Below, in pieces: positions 53,158 to 60,767 of a stretch of 64,000 bases of DNA. A program made the translations under genes and the position numbers. Location of the stretch: the NCBI RefSeq assembly GCF_000373905.1, contig NZ_KB892705.1, positions 1,240,001-1,304,000 on the forward strand. Direction: 5' to 3'. Within the stretch, counting starts at the first letter, position 1; the number at the start of each line of letters is the position of its first letter. Source of the DNA: Mycobacterium sp. 155. Lineage in GTDB: Bacteria > Actinomycetota > Actinomycetes > Mycobacteriales > Mycobacteriaceae. Below the pieces are notes generated by a model. It had not been told where the DNA came from. It did not search any database and saw only the letters and a program-made list of their open reading frames with translations.

Positions 53158-56100
53158 CTACCTGGGAGCCAGCTTTCGCTGGGCGAGGGCCAACACTTCC
53201 TCGGTGGTCGGCGGGCTCGCGGGATGATGCGACAAGGACCACGGCGTCTTGATCTTGTGGAACGCTTCGCCTTCTGCCGCGACATAGAAAGTGCCGGCCC
53301 GCAGCCTGCTGATATCGGGCACCTCGCCGCCCTTGACCCGGGCGAACTCGACGGCGGTTGCGATCTGGGCCGGTGAGTTGAGGAAGCCGTAGACCTGTGT
53401 GGCGGCGTTGCTGGGAATCCCGGTGTTGATGCCCTTGGGCATCTGGGTGGCGTAGAGCAGCCCCAGTCCGTACTTGCGGGCCTGTGAGGACAGGGCCAGC
53501 GTGCTGCGAAGGCTGACGGTGGAGCGTCCCGAGGGCGCGAAGTTCTGCGCCTCGTCCATCACCAGCAGGCCCCCCAGCGGGCGGTCACCGGCGGGATGCC
53601 GCTTGATCCACGAGAACAGGGCCATCTGTAGCTGATTGACGAATGCCTGCTTCTGTTGGTCGCTGATCAGGCCGATCATGCTGATCACCGATACCCGCGC
53701 CCGATAGCCGTGCGACGGGGTCAACAACACTCCAGGGTCGGCGGATTCGCCCGCACCGCCGAACATATTGTCGTTGATCATCGCGACGCGCAGATTCGTC
53801 GCCAACTCCGCGGCCCGTTCCCGGGCGCCGGTCAGTGTGCTGGCTTCGTCAGGGAGGTCAGCCAGGACCCCGATGAACTCTTTCAAATCGCTGCCGGAGC
53901 GGCGTCCGTACCACTGCAGTGCCTCCTTGAGCACCGCTTGAGCGTGGGCGATCTTCGACTTGCTCCCGGTGATCAGTGCTCTGGGTTCCAGGGCGGCGAC
54001 AGCGGATTCGACTGCTTCGTTGAACTCGTCGGGAGTGTCGACGACGCTGCCGAAATCGGGCAGTGGCTGAAAAGCCAACGGACGCCCGCTCATCCGGTTC
54101 GGTGTCCACACCACCACCTCGGTGTTGTCGAGATAGTCGTGGGCCCGCGGGGTGTCCTGCGGGTTCCAGCCCGGCGGGGTTTCCGGCCACGCCACCCCGA
54201 GCCGGGACAGGTCGTTGTTCACGTCGAGGACGATCGACGACACACCGCGCAGCGCGCATTCCTCCACGATGCGCCGCAGCAGCACCGTTTTGCCCGATCC
54301 GGAACCCGCGAAGATCGCGACATGTTTGCGCAGTGCGACAAGGTCGACAGTACGAATGACCCCGCCGATGTCGTCGACGCCGAGCGGGATGGCGGTGAGA
54401 GCGATAGGTGCCTCGAAAACCGGTGCGGTTGTGGGCTCGTCGACCGCCACGTGTTCGCCCGACTCGGGTATCGGTGGTGGTGTGTCGCCGGCCTCGTCGC
54501 CGAGCGCCTCCCGCAGCAACGCGACACCGTGCGCGGGCCTGCGGGACGCAAGCCAGGCGGGCAGATGCGGGGGATTCTCATTGATCAGGTCGCGCAGTGC
54601 GGCCATGGTGCGCACGTCGTCGTCGGACATGCGCAGGGTGCGTCCGCCCGCCGCCTCGAGTTCGGCGATCATCTCCACCATCTTCTTGCCGCTCGGCCAC
54701 GCCGTATTGCGCAGGAAAAACAGCTGGCGACGCTTCGCGTCGGCGCCGAATCCTGTTGCACTCCAAGCATTTCGAATGCGACTCTGAGCTGCGACGGCGT
54801 TTGGAGCCGCGATCGCGCGAAACGCCCAGTGCCGTTCATCGTCGGTGGTGGAGTCCAGGCTCTGCCGCAGCCTGGCGTGCAGCACGGCCTTGGCGCCGGG
54901 CCCGGGGTCGACCCGGAACTCTTGCTCGCCGCCGTCGCGTTCGACGATCCAGGCGCTCAGCGCTGCCCCGAGCAGCTCGGGCACCGTGGTGTCTTCGCCC
55001 TCGGGGTCGAAGGCAGCGACGGTGACCGCCCGCCGGCGGTAATCGGCGAACCGTGCGTCCAGCGTCGCGGTTTCGTCGTCGGTCAGCACGGGCTCCGGCG
55101 GCGCTTCGTGATGCGATGACACCTGCGGGTCGGCGGTCAGGGCACGTAGCTCCTCGACGGCCCCACCGGCCAGGCACCCCCGGATGTGCGCATCGGCCCG
55201 CTTGAGTAATTGCCGCGGAGTGTAGGCAGGGGCGTCGGCGAAGGCCTCGGGCAGAATCGGCCAGCTCGGGTAGGGCGGGGCAAACCCGACAGTGGCGTAG
55301 TCGGAGGCGAACCGCCGTTCCAGGATGGCCCGACCGACCTCCGGGGTGGGCAGGCCTTGCAGCGGCGAGGTTTCCCGGAACCGGTCCTGCACCGTCGAGG
55401 TGGCGTGGCGGCGAATGCTCTCCCAGGCGGTCGGCAGGCAGGCCACGACGCCGACAGTGCGGCGCATCGTCTGCCTGATCGACATCAACCCGTGGGCGAC
55501 GTGCTCGATGTCGCGGTTGTCGGTACGTTCGTTTGCCGATTCCGTACGTTCCGTGGATTGCGCCAGCAAGGTGTCGATCTGGTCGACCGCCAGTACCGAG
55601 GGGCCCGCCAATGCCACCACCCTGGAGATGTCGCGCACGACTTCCTGGGGGGTGCCCGCCGGAGCCGGCAGCCCCCACGTGGCTCGCTCACCGGCAGGGC
55701 TGTCGGTCCCGTTGAGATAGGCGTCGCCGATGTCCTGGAGGCCGAAGTCGTTCGAGCCGGACAGCACCAGGGCACGGACCATGTGCCGGCACTGCCTCAT
55801 GGTTTCCCGGTCTACCTTGCTCAACGCGGTGATGAACCCGTCGAGCGTTTCGGGTGACACGTCGTCCTCACCGGCGATTGCGCGGCGGTCTGCCCGTGAC
55901 ACGTGCGCCAGCGACGCTAACGCCCACAGCAGATCCTTGAGCTGAGTCTCGCGGGTGCCGGGGCGTCCGAGGCTCTCCAGCATGCCTGCTCGGGCCGACT
56001 GCCAGAAGCTGGTGGCATCGAGAAGTTCGACGATGAAGAAGAAGCCGCCGCCGGTCTGCACCCGTTCCCGCACCTGACCGAGCATGTGCGTCTTACCCGA

Positions 56101-56307
56101 GCCGGCCGGACCGCGCAGTGCCACCCCGAGCGGGCTGACGTCGGGGTGGCGGACGGCGTCGGTGAACGCCGCCATCACCTCGCCGAGCGGGCCCTCGTTC
56201 AAGCCGGACACGTGCAGCGCGCCCTGGGGTCGCCATAGGTCGTCGGTGGTCGGTGCCCAGGTCAGACGCAGCGCACCGAGCGCTTCGCGGTGTACCGGAT
56301 CCATCAC
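53158..56307 (-). CDS. Large protein with two ATPase domains (AAA and HerA-like DUF87)
   Basis: A 1049-residue protein with two P-loop domains. The N-terminal AAA-type domain has Walker A GPAGSGKT (66-73) and Walker B LAVDQID (about 239-245). The middle third (about 320-640) is helical and unclassified. The C-terminal HerA/FtsK-like domain has Walker A AGSGSGKT (667-674), Walker B LLVMDEA (914-920) and the downstream YATQMPKGI motif typical of HerA-type helicases. GTG start at 56307 overlaps the stop of the upstream winged-helix gene by four bases (ATG at 56304 is also possible). No catalytic residue is missing. Expected activity: ATP-driven DNA translocation or loading, probably with the nuclease encoded upstream. 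Confidence 0.88.
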   Translation of the reverse strand: MMDPVHREALGALRLTWAPTTDDLWRPQGALHVSGLNEGPLGEVMAAFTDAVRHPDVSPLGVALRGPAGSGKTHMLGQVRERVQTGGGFFFIVELLDATSFWQSARAGMLESLGRPGTRETQLKDLLWALASLAHVSRADRRAIAGEDDVSPETLDGFITALSKVDRETMRQCRHMVRALVLSGSNDFGLQDIGDAYLNGTDSPAGERATWGLPAPAGTPQEVVRDISRVVALAGPSVLAVDQIDTLLAQSTERTESANERTDNRDIEHVAHGLMSIRQTMRRTVGVVACLPTAWESIRRHATSTVQDRFRETSPLQGLPTPEVGRAILERRFASDYATVGFAPPYPSWPILPEAFADAPAYTPRQLLKRADAHIRGCLAGGAVEELRALTADPQVSSHHEAPPEPVLTDDETATLDARFADYRRRAVTVAAFDPEGEDTTVPELLGAALSAWIVERDGGEQEFRVDPGPGAKAVLHARLRQSLDSTTDDERHWAFRAIAAPNAVAAQSRIRNAWSATGFGADAKRRQLFFLRNTAWPSGKKMVEMIAELEAAGGRTLRMSDDDVRTMAALRDLINENPPHLPAWLASRRPAHGVALLREALGDEAGDTPPPIPESGEHVAVDEPTTAPVFEAPIALTAIPLGVDDIGGVIRTVDLVALRKHVAIFAGSGSGKTVLLRRIVEECALRGVSSIVLDVNNDLSRLGVAWPETPPGWNPQDTPRAHDYLDNTEVVVWTPNRMSGRPLAFQPLPDFGSVVDTPDEFNEAVESAVAALEPRALITGSKSKIAHAQAVLKEALQWYGRRSGSDLKEFIGVLADLPDEASTLTGARERAAELATNLRVAMINDNMFGGAGESADPGVLLTPSHGYRARVSVISMIGLISDQQKQAFVNQLQMALFSWIKRHPAGDRPLGGLLVMDEAQNFAPSGRSTVSLRSTLALSSQARKYGLGLLYATQMPKGINTGIPSNAATQVYGFLNSPAQIATAVEFARVKGGEVPDISRLRAGTFYVAAEGEAFHKIKTPWSLSHHPASPPTTEEVLALAQRKLAPR

Positions 56308-56957
56308 TGCTCGATCGCGATGAGGTGCTTGTCCTGATCACCGATCGCCACCGCGGCCGATCTGTCATCGCCGGTGAGTACCTTCTGGTTCTCCTCGGGG
56401 ATCAGGTGGACGCCGGGCAGGCGATACATGTGCCGCAGTGCGGCGTCCAGCTCCATCGGGGCGAGCTGGGGGATCTCGGCACGTAGGCGTACCAGCGCAA
56501 CCCACCCCCCGGGTCGCTGTGCCAGGCGGGCGTACGCTTCGCGCACCAACTGTTCGGCATCGGCGACCGGTGACGATGCGGGGGCATCTTGCGGCCCGGT
56601 GGCCGGCGGTGCGGCGAAGACTTCCGACAGCGGCACGTCGGACCCCGAGAGGTAACGGGCCAGGCCGCGCAGCACGGTGTAGAGCGCCTTACCCTGGCCG
56701 GAGGACGACGCCGGAGCGTCACTGCCGATGATGCGGCGACACGTGGCCCAGCCGTCGTCGGTCAGTTCGTGCACCCAGCTCCGCCCAGACCGGCTGGATT
56801 CCACCAGACCCTTCTCGTTGAGCTTCACCCTGCTGTCCTTGTCAAGCCTGGGGCCCAGCTTCTCGAGCTCAGGGTTGGGCACCGCCCGGCATTCGGCCAT
56901 GAGCACCAGCAGCACCGCCTGCTGGACCCCGGTCAGCTCATCCCGATTGGTCTTCAC
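56304..56957 (-). CDS. Winged-helix protein linking nuclease and ATPase genes
   Basis: A 217-residue protein. The N-terminal helix-turn-helix resembles a MarR-like winged helix (QQAVLLVLMAECRAVPNPELEKLGPRLDKDSRVKLNEKGLVES, then SWVHELTDDGWA), and the C-terminal part (about residues 125-190) may form a second winged helix with REAYARLAQRPGGWVALVRLR and MELDAALRHMYRLPGVHLIPEENQ. No enzyme motif is seen. GTG at 56957 and its stop both overlap the neighbours by four bases, so it is made in fixed ratio with them. It could be the DNA-recognition or assembly subunit of the complex. Confidence 0.8.
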   Translation of the reverse strand: MKTNRDELTGVQQAVLLVLMAECRAVPNPELEKLGPRLDKDSRVKLNEKGLVESSRSGRSWVHELTDDGWATCRRIIGSDAPASSSGQGKALYTVLRGLARYLSGSDVPLSEVFAAPPATGPQDAPASSPVADAEQLVREAYARLAQRPGGWVALVRLRAEIPQLAPMELDAALRHMYRLPGVHLIPEENQKVLTGDDRSAAVAIGDQDKHLIAIEQ

Positions 56958-57964
56958 TGCGTATTCCCTTCAGCTCGTCTGACCGCCAGCATCCGTTCGA
57001 TCATGCCAACCACCCGTGACACATCCGCGGCTACCTCGTCGTTGGTGAACCGCAACACCGTGAAGCCGTCCAGTACCAAGGTGTTGTCGCGCCACCGGTC
57101 GGCGGCGTACTTCAGTGCGCCACGATGGTCCGGTCCGTCGATCTCGACAACGCACCGTGCCTGTGGCCACAGTAGGTCGACGCGGATGGGCCGAGCCAGC
57201 GAATGCGGCTGATAGACCTGGTTCCAGGTGCGTTCGGCCGCCCAGCCGCACCGCGCCAAGGCCTTTTCGAGGGCCTGCTCGGCGGCGCTGGCGGGGTGTG
57301 GGAGCCCGAGCAACGGCGGAAACTCGACGCGGTCGTCGGCATCGGCGGTCACTGGGCGGCACCCGCCGGGCAGCGTGACGGTGGGGAAGCGGTCCACCGA
57401 TGCCATGGCGCCGGCGAGAAGCCACACTCCAAAGCCCCCGTGAGTGGTAAGCCACTTCAGTGCTGTCGCACAGGACGCCTCATCGACGTCCTCGTCGGCC
57501 GACGCGTCGATCAGTACGGCGACATCGTCCGTGCCATATGCGGCGCACAGTGCGCGTCGCAGTCCCCGCGCCTGTAGTTCCGGGTCGTGGCGCTCGCGCA
57601 TGGGCCGGCCCAGCAGCGCAGCCTCGGCCAGGTCGGCGAGGAAAGGACCGAAATGTTCGCTGGCGGCGGCGTGCCTGCGCGCCAGCGCGCGGACCACCCG
57701 ACAGTCGAGGTCACTGGTGTGCAACATGTCAGCATCGGGAAGCCAGGACGGAAATAGCTGGCACGCAACGGTTTCCAGATGGTCGAGGAGACTGTCGACG
57801 ACGACGCGGGCAGCGCCGGGGCGCAGCCGGCAGTGGATCACCACCGGTGCTCCGGCCGGGAGTGGATCGAGCGCAACCGCGAGTTCCTCTGCGGTTGGCC
57901 CGGCCAATCGCACGACTTGACCACGAGGTATCGCAGCCCAGGGAATCGGGGCGGCAGGCCTCAC
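56954..57964 (-). CDS. DUF559/Vsr-like (PD-(D/E)XK) nuclease-domain protein
   Basis: A 336-residue protein from GTG at 57964. This start overlaps the oxidoreductase stop as GTGA; a frame continues to 58066 but runs inside the oxidoreductase. The C-terminal ~100 residues match the DUF559 endonuclease-like family: VDLLWPQARCVVEIDGPDH, then RWRDNTLVLDGFTVLRFTNDEV, giving the D...E-x-D...H pattern of the restriction-endonuclease fold. The first ~230 residues (with DLAEAALLGRP, RALCAAYGTDDVAVLIDASADED) are unclassified. It probably cuts or nicks DNA; no methyltransferase lies nearby. Confidence 0.8.
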   Translation of the reverse strand: MRPAAPIPWAAIPRGQVVRLAGPTAEELAVALDPLPAGAPVVIHCRLRPGAARVVVDSLLDHLETVACQLFPSWLPDADMLHTSDLDCRVVRALARRHAAASEHFGPFLADLAEAALLGRPMRERHDPELQARGLRRALCAAYGTDDVAVLIDASADEDVDEASCATALKWLTTHGGFGVWLLAGAMASVDRFPTVTLPGGCRPVTADADDRVEFPPLLGLPHPASAAEQALEKALARCGWAAERTWNQVYQPHSLARPIRVDLLWPQARCVVEIDGPDHRGALKYAADRWRDNTLVLDGFTVLRFTNDEVAADVSRVVGMIERMLAVRRAEGNTQ

Positions 57965-59205
57965 GCGGTCGGAGCGCTCAGCGGCCGCTGTGGATCCGCC
58001 AGGTGTTGCGGATCGACTTGGGTTCCCGACCGGATCAAGGTCTTGATGTCGTCGAGCACGTCCCACACGTTCACGTTCATGCCGGCCAGGACGCGGTTGT
58101 CGGTGGAGAGCCAGAAGGCGACGAACTCAAGCTTGGCGACGTTCCCGCGGAACACCACCTGCTCGTACGCGGGGGCGTATCCGACGTACTCCATGCCAAG
58201 GTTGTACTGGTCAGTGAAGAAGTACGGCAGTTCGGTGTATTCGGTGGGTTTGCCGAGCATGCCGGCCACGGCGGTAGCAGGTTGCTTGAGTGCGTTGGCC
58301 CAATGTTCGGTCCGGATCCGCGCGTCGAACACCGGGTTTTGAGCGGCGGCGATATCGCCGACGGCGTAGATGTCAGGATCGCTGCTGCGCAGGGTCGCAT
58401 CGACCTGCACGCCGCCGTCGGCGATGGTCAGGCCTGCTTCTTCGGCCAACGTGATGTTGGGCGCCGCGCCGACCGCGACCAGCACCGCGTCGGCCGGCAC
58501 GGTCGACCCGTCGCCCAGTTTCAGGCCGGTCGCGCGGCCGTCGGCGACCGTGATCTCCTGCACCGTTTCGTTCAGCCGCAGGTCGACACCGTGGTCGCGG
58601 TGCAGCTGGGCGAACACCTCGCCGACCTCGGCGCCGAGCGAGCCCAGCAGCGGCAGCTCCGCGGACTCGACGACGGTGACGTTCACGCCGCGTTCGCGGG
58701 CGCCCGCGGCGACCTCGAGGCCGATCCATCCCGCGCCGACGATCGCGAGCGAAGCCCCCTCGGTCAGCGTGTCGCGTAGGGCCGCAGCGTCGTCGACGGT
58801 GCGCAGATAGTGCACGCCAGCCGTGTCGCCGCCGGGGATCGGCGGGCGTCGCGCGGCCGATCCGGTGGCGAGCAGGAGCTTGTCGTAGCCGACGGTGCTG
58901 TCGTCGGGCAGGGTGACGGTGTGGTCGCCGGGGTTGACGGCGGTCACCGTCGTGCCCACCCGCAGGTCGATGTGGTGGTCGCGGTACCAGTCGGCGGGGT
59001 CGACGGTGAAATCTGCGAGGGCCTTTTTGCCGGCCAGATACTCCTTGGACAGCGGTGGGCGTTCGTAGGGTAGATGATCCTCGGCGGCGAAAAGTATGAC
59101 CTTTCCGCCAAAGTCATTGTCCCGCAGCGCTTCAGCGGCTTTAGCGCCAGCCAAGCCACCGCCGACGATCACGAAAGTGGATGACTGGGACGTGGATTGG
59201 GTCAT
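57961..59205 (-). CDS. FAD-dependent NAD(P)H oxidoreductase (rubredoxin/ferredoxin reductase-like)
   Basis: A 414-residue two-dinucleotide-domain flavoprotein. FAD motif is IVGGGLAGAKAAEAL, NAD(P)H motif is IVGAGWIGLEVA, and the third FAD motif is DIYAVGDIA. C-terminal domain resembles ferredoxin/rubredoxin reductases. Orthologue of Rv1869c by position and length. ATG at 59205. It is the first gene of the overlapping four-gene set that continues with the nuclease and the ATPase; a functional link with them is not obvious, but the GTGA overlap argues for shared translation. Confidence 0.93.
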   Translation of the reverse strand: MTQSTSQSSTFVIVGGGLAGAKAAEALRDNDFGGKVILFAAEDHLPYERPPLSKEYLAGKKALADFTVDPADWYRDHHIDLRVGTTVTAVNPGDHTVTLPDDSTVGYDKLLLATGSAARRPPIPGGDTAGVHYLRTVDDAAALRDTLTEGASLAIVGAGWIGLEVAAGARERGVNVTVVESAELPLLGSLGAEVGEVFAQLHRDHGVDLRLNETVQEITVADGRATGLKLGDGSTVPADAVLVAVGAAPNITLAEEAGLTIADGGVQVDATLRSSDPDIYAVGDIAAAQNPVFDARIRTEHWANALKQPATAVAGMLGKPTEYTELPYFFTDQYNLGMEYVGYAPAYEQVVFRGNVAKLEFVAFWLSTDNRVLAGMNVNVWDVLDDIKTLIRSGTQVDPQHLADPQRPLSAPTA

Positions 59206-59279
59206 GCCAACTCAGCGTACTCGCGCCGAGGGCAACCGCTTGAGCGTTCGGGCATTGCACACTGCATGACCCTCGAGGT

Positions 59280-59404
59280 CGGGTAGGAACCGGCGTACAG
59301 CTCATCACGACATACGCCGCGTCGTACCGCTGCAGTAGCTCATAGACCGCCAGCACGCCGGTCCAATGGTCGTATGACCAGCCCGACGTGCCGATCCGGA
59401 TCAT
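59280..59404 (-). pseudogene. Remnant of a DUF72 (YecE-like) gene
   Basis: A frame on the minus strand opens MIRIGTSGWSYDHWTGVL at 59404, the diagnostic N-terminus of DUF72 proteins (about 240-270 residues). It then jumps to LAVYELLQRYDAAYVVM, which resembles a segment from the family's middle to C-terminal part, and degenerates. The central two-thirds of the gene appear deleted. The remnant sits between the oxidoreductase and a lipoprotein gene. Confidence 0.7.
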
Positions 59405-59413
59405 TCCTTCTCG

Positions 59414-59983
59414 TTAAGGGATGTCCGTGTACTGCGGAGTGAACGTTTCGCCCGAGAACGTGAATCCTTTGCCGGTCAGTTCGCGCACGCACGATATGCC
59501 GGAGGATTCCTGCACATTGCACCGAAATCCCGCTACCGCAAGCACTTTGCCGAAGGGCAGTGTCTTTGCGTCGTCCACGGAGAACTCGGGTTCGGTCAGC
59601 GCGATGAATCCGGCGTCGTGGTCGCGGTCGACGGCGATCGCGTTGGGTGTAGTGGTGCCGCCGCTGCCGTCGGGCACCGCGGTGGGGGCGCCGCTGACGG
59701 CGATGGTCGACAACCCGTTCGCGGACTGGCAGCCCGCCTTGTCACGGGGCAGGATTGCGCATCGCCAGCGTCCGCTCGGGGTGCTGAAGTAGTACCCGGT
59801 GCGACCGTCCACCTCGGTGGCGTAGGCGGAGCCGTCGACGAGGTTCGCGGTGCTGTACTGCGGCACGGCTGTCGACGTGGTCGTAGGGATCTGCGGGGGT
59901 GCGTCACCGGTGTTGACAACCGTGCCGGAGGAACATCCGACCAATGCTGCAGCTGCCGCGGTCAGGACTGCACAACGCCTCAC
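59414..59983 (-). CDS. Putative lipoprotein of unknown function
   Basis: A 189-residue protein. From GTG at 59983 (MRRCAVLTAAAAALVGC) a lipobox LVGC places the lipidated cysteine at residue 17; the TTG at 59992 extends it by three residues. A Thr/Pro-rich linker precedes a globular part with four more cysteines (WRCAIL, AGCQSA, RCNVQ, SCVREL), suggesting two disulfides. No family recognised. Confidence 0.75.
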   Translation of the reverse strand: MRRCAVLTAAAAALVGCSSGTVVNTGDAPPQIPTTTSTAVPQYSTANLVDGSAYATEVDGRTGYYFSTPSGRWRCAILPRDKAGCQSANGLSTIAVSGAPTAVPDGSGGTTTPNAIAVDRDHDAGFIALTEPEFSVDDAKTLPFGKVLAVAGFRCNVQESSGISCVRELTGKGFTFSGETFTPQYTDIP

Positions 59984-60077
59984 GACGCGCAACCATAGCC
60001 CGCGGACTGAAGGTTTCTCATCCCGTCACGCGCATGTCGCCGGCGAAACGGTGGCGGCGGCCAAGCGGCCGGCCGGA

Positions 60078-60716
60078 TCACTGCCCGTCGGTCAGCTCGG
60101 CACGCAGGCCGGTATCCAGCGATACCCGGATCAGTGCCGCGGCGAGTTTCGCAGTATCGTGCGGCACCAGCCGACCCAGTTCCTCCGACGTGTCGGGTAG
60201 TCCGAGGTTGGCTGCGGCCGCGCGCGCCCGGTCGTCGAAGTACGGCCGGGCCCACGGCCAGGTGTCCTGTACCTCCCGCAGGAAGATGTCGGCGCCGGTG
60301 TCTCCGATTCCTTTGAACCGCATCAGCAATCGCTTGGCCTCGGTGGTGTCCTGCCCGCTCTGCTCGGCGAGGCGGCGCAGATCGCCGCCATAGTCGTCAG
60401 ACACCGCCGTCGCGATCGCCGACATGCGCGTCGCGGAGCTTTCGTCGTAGCGCGCGTAGTGGGCCCGTCCGAAGGCGTCGATCATCGTCTGCCGGTCGCA
60501 GTCAAGAACGGCCTGCGGTGTGCGCAGCCCACAGCGGAACAGTTCGCGGGCCGCCTGCGTCGCGATCCCGGCGTCGATCGGTTTACTCGCGAGCATGCAC
60601 ATCGTCAGCAGCTCGAACAGTGGCATCGGCTTGTCCCGCAGGTGAATCCCGGCTTGTTCGGCGTATGTCGTCCCGGCGGTGTCCAGCAGACGCCGGACCA
60701 GATCGTCGTTGGCCAT
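60078..60716 (-). CDS. Endonuclease III-like (HhH-GPD) protein
   Basis: A 212-residue protein with a helix-hairpin-helix in LMRFKGIGDTGADIFLREV and a following Asp in PYFDDRARAA that may be the GPD-type catalytic Asp. The iron-sulfur cysteines at the C-terminus of true endonuclease III are absent. Mycobacterial relatives are annotated as endonuclease; activity is not proven. ATG at 60716. Lon lies 51 bp upstream of it in the same orientation. Confidence 0.75.
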   Translation of the reverse strand: MANDDLVRRLLDTAGTTYAEQAGIHLRDKPMPLFELLTMCMLASKPIDAGIATQAARELFRCGLRTPQAVLDCDRQTMIDAFGRAHYARYDESSATRMSAIATAVSDDYGGDLRRLAEQSGQDTTEAKRLLMRFKGIGDTGADIFLREVQDTWPWARPYFDDRARAAAANLGLPDTSEELGRLVPHDTAKLAAALIRVSLDTGLRAELTDGQ

Positions 60717-60767
60717 ACTGGTCGCGTACCCGCCGGTGCGCTTCGGAAACCGGGTATTACTTGGGCA

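Noticed and set aside
59141..59404. Treating the 87-residue frame as a functional small protein
   Set aside because: Its start copies DUF72 but the remainder is truncated, and its end runs into the next gene's start region; better seen as a remnant.
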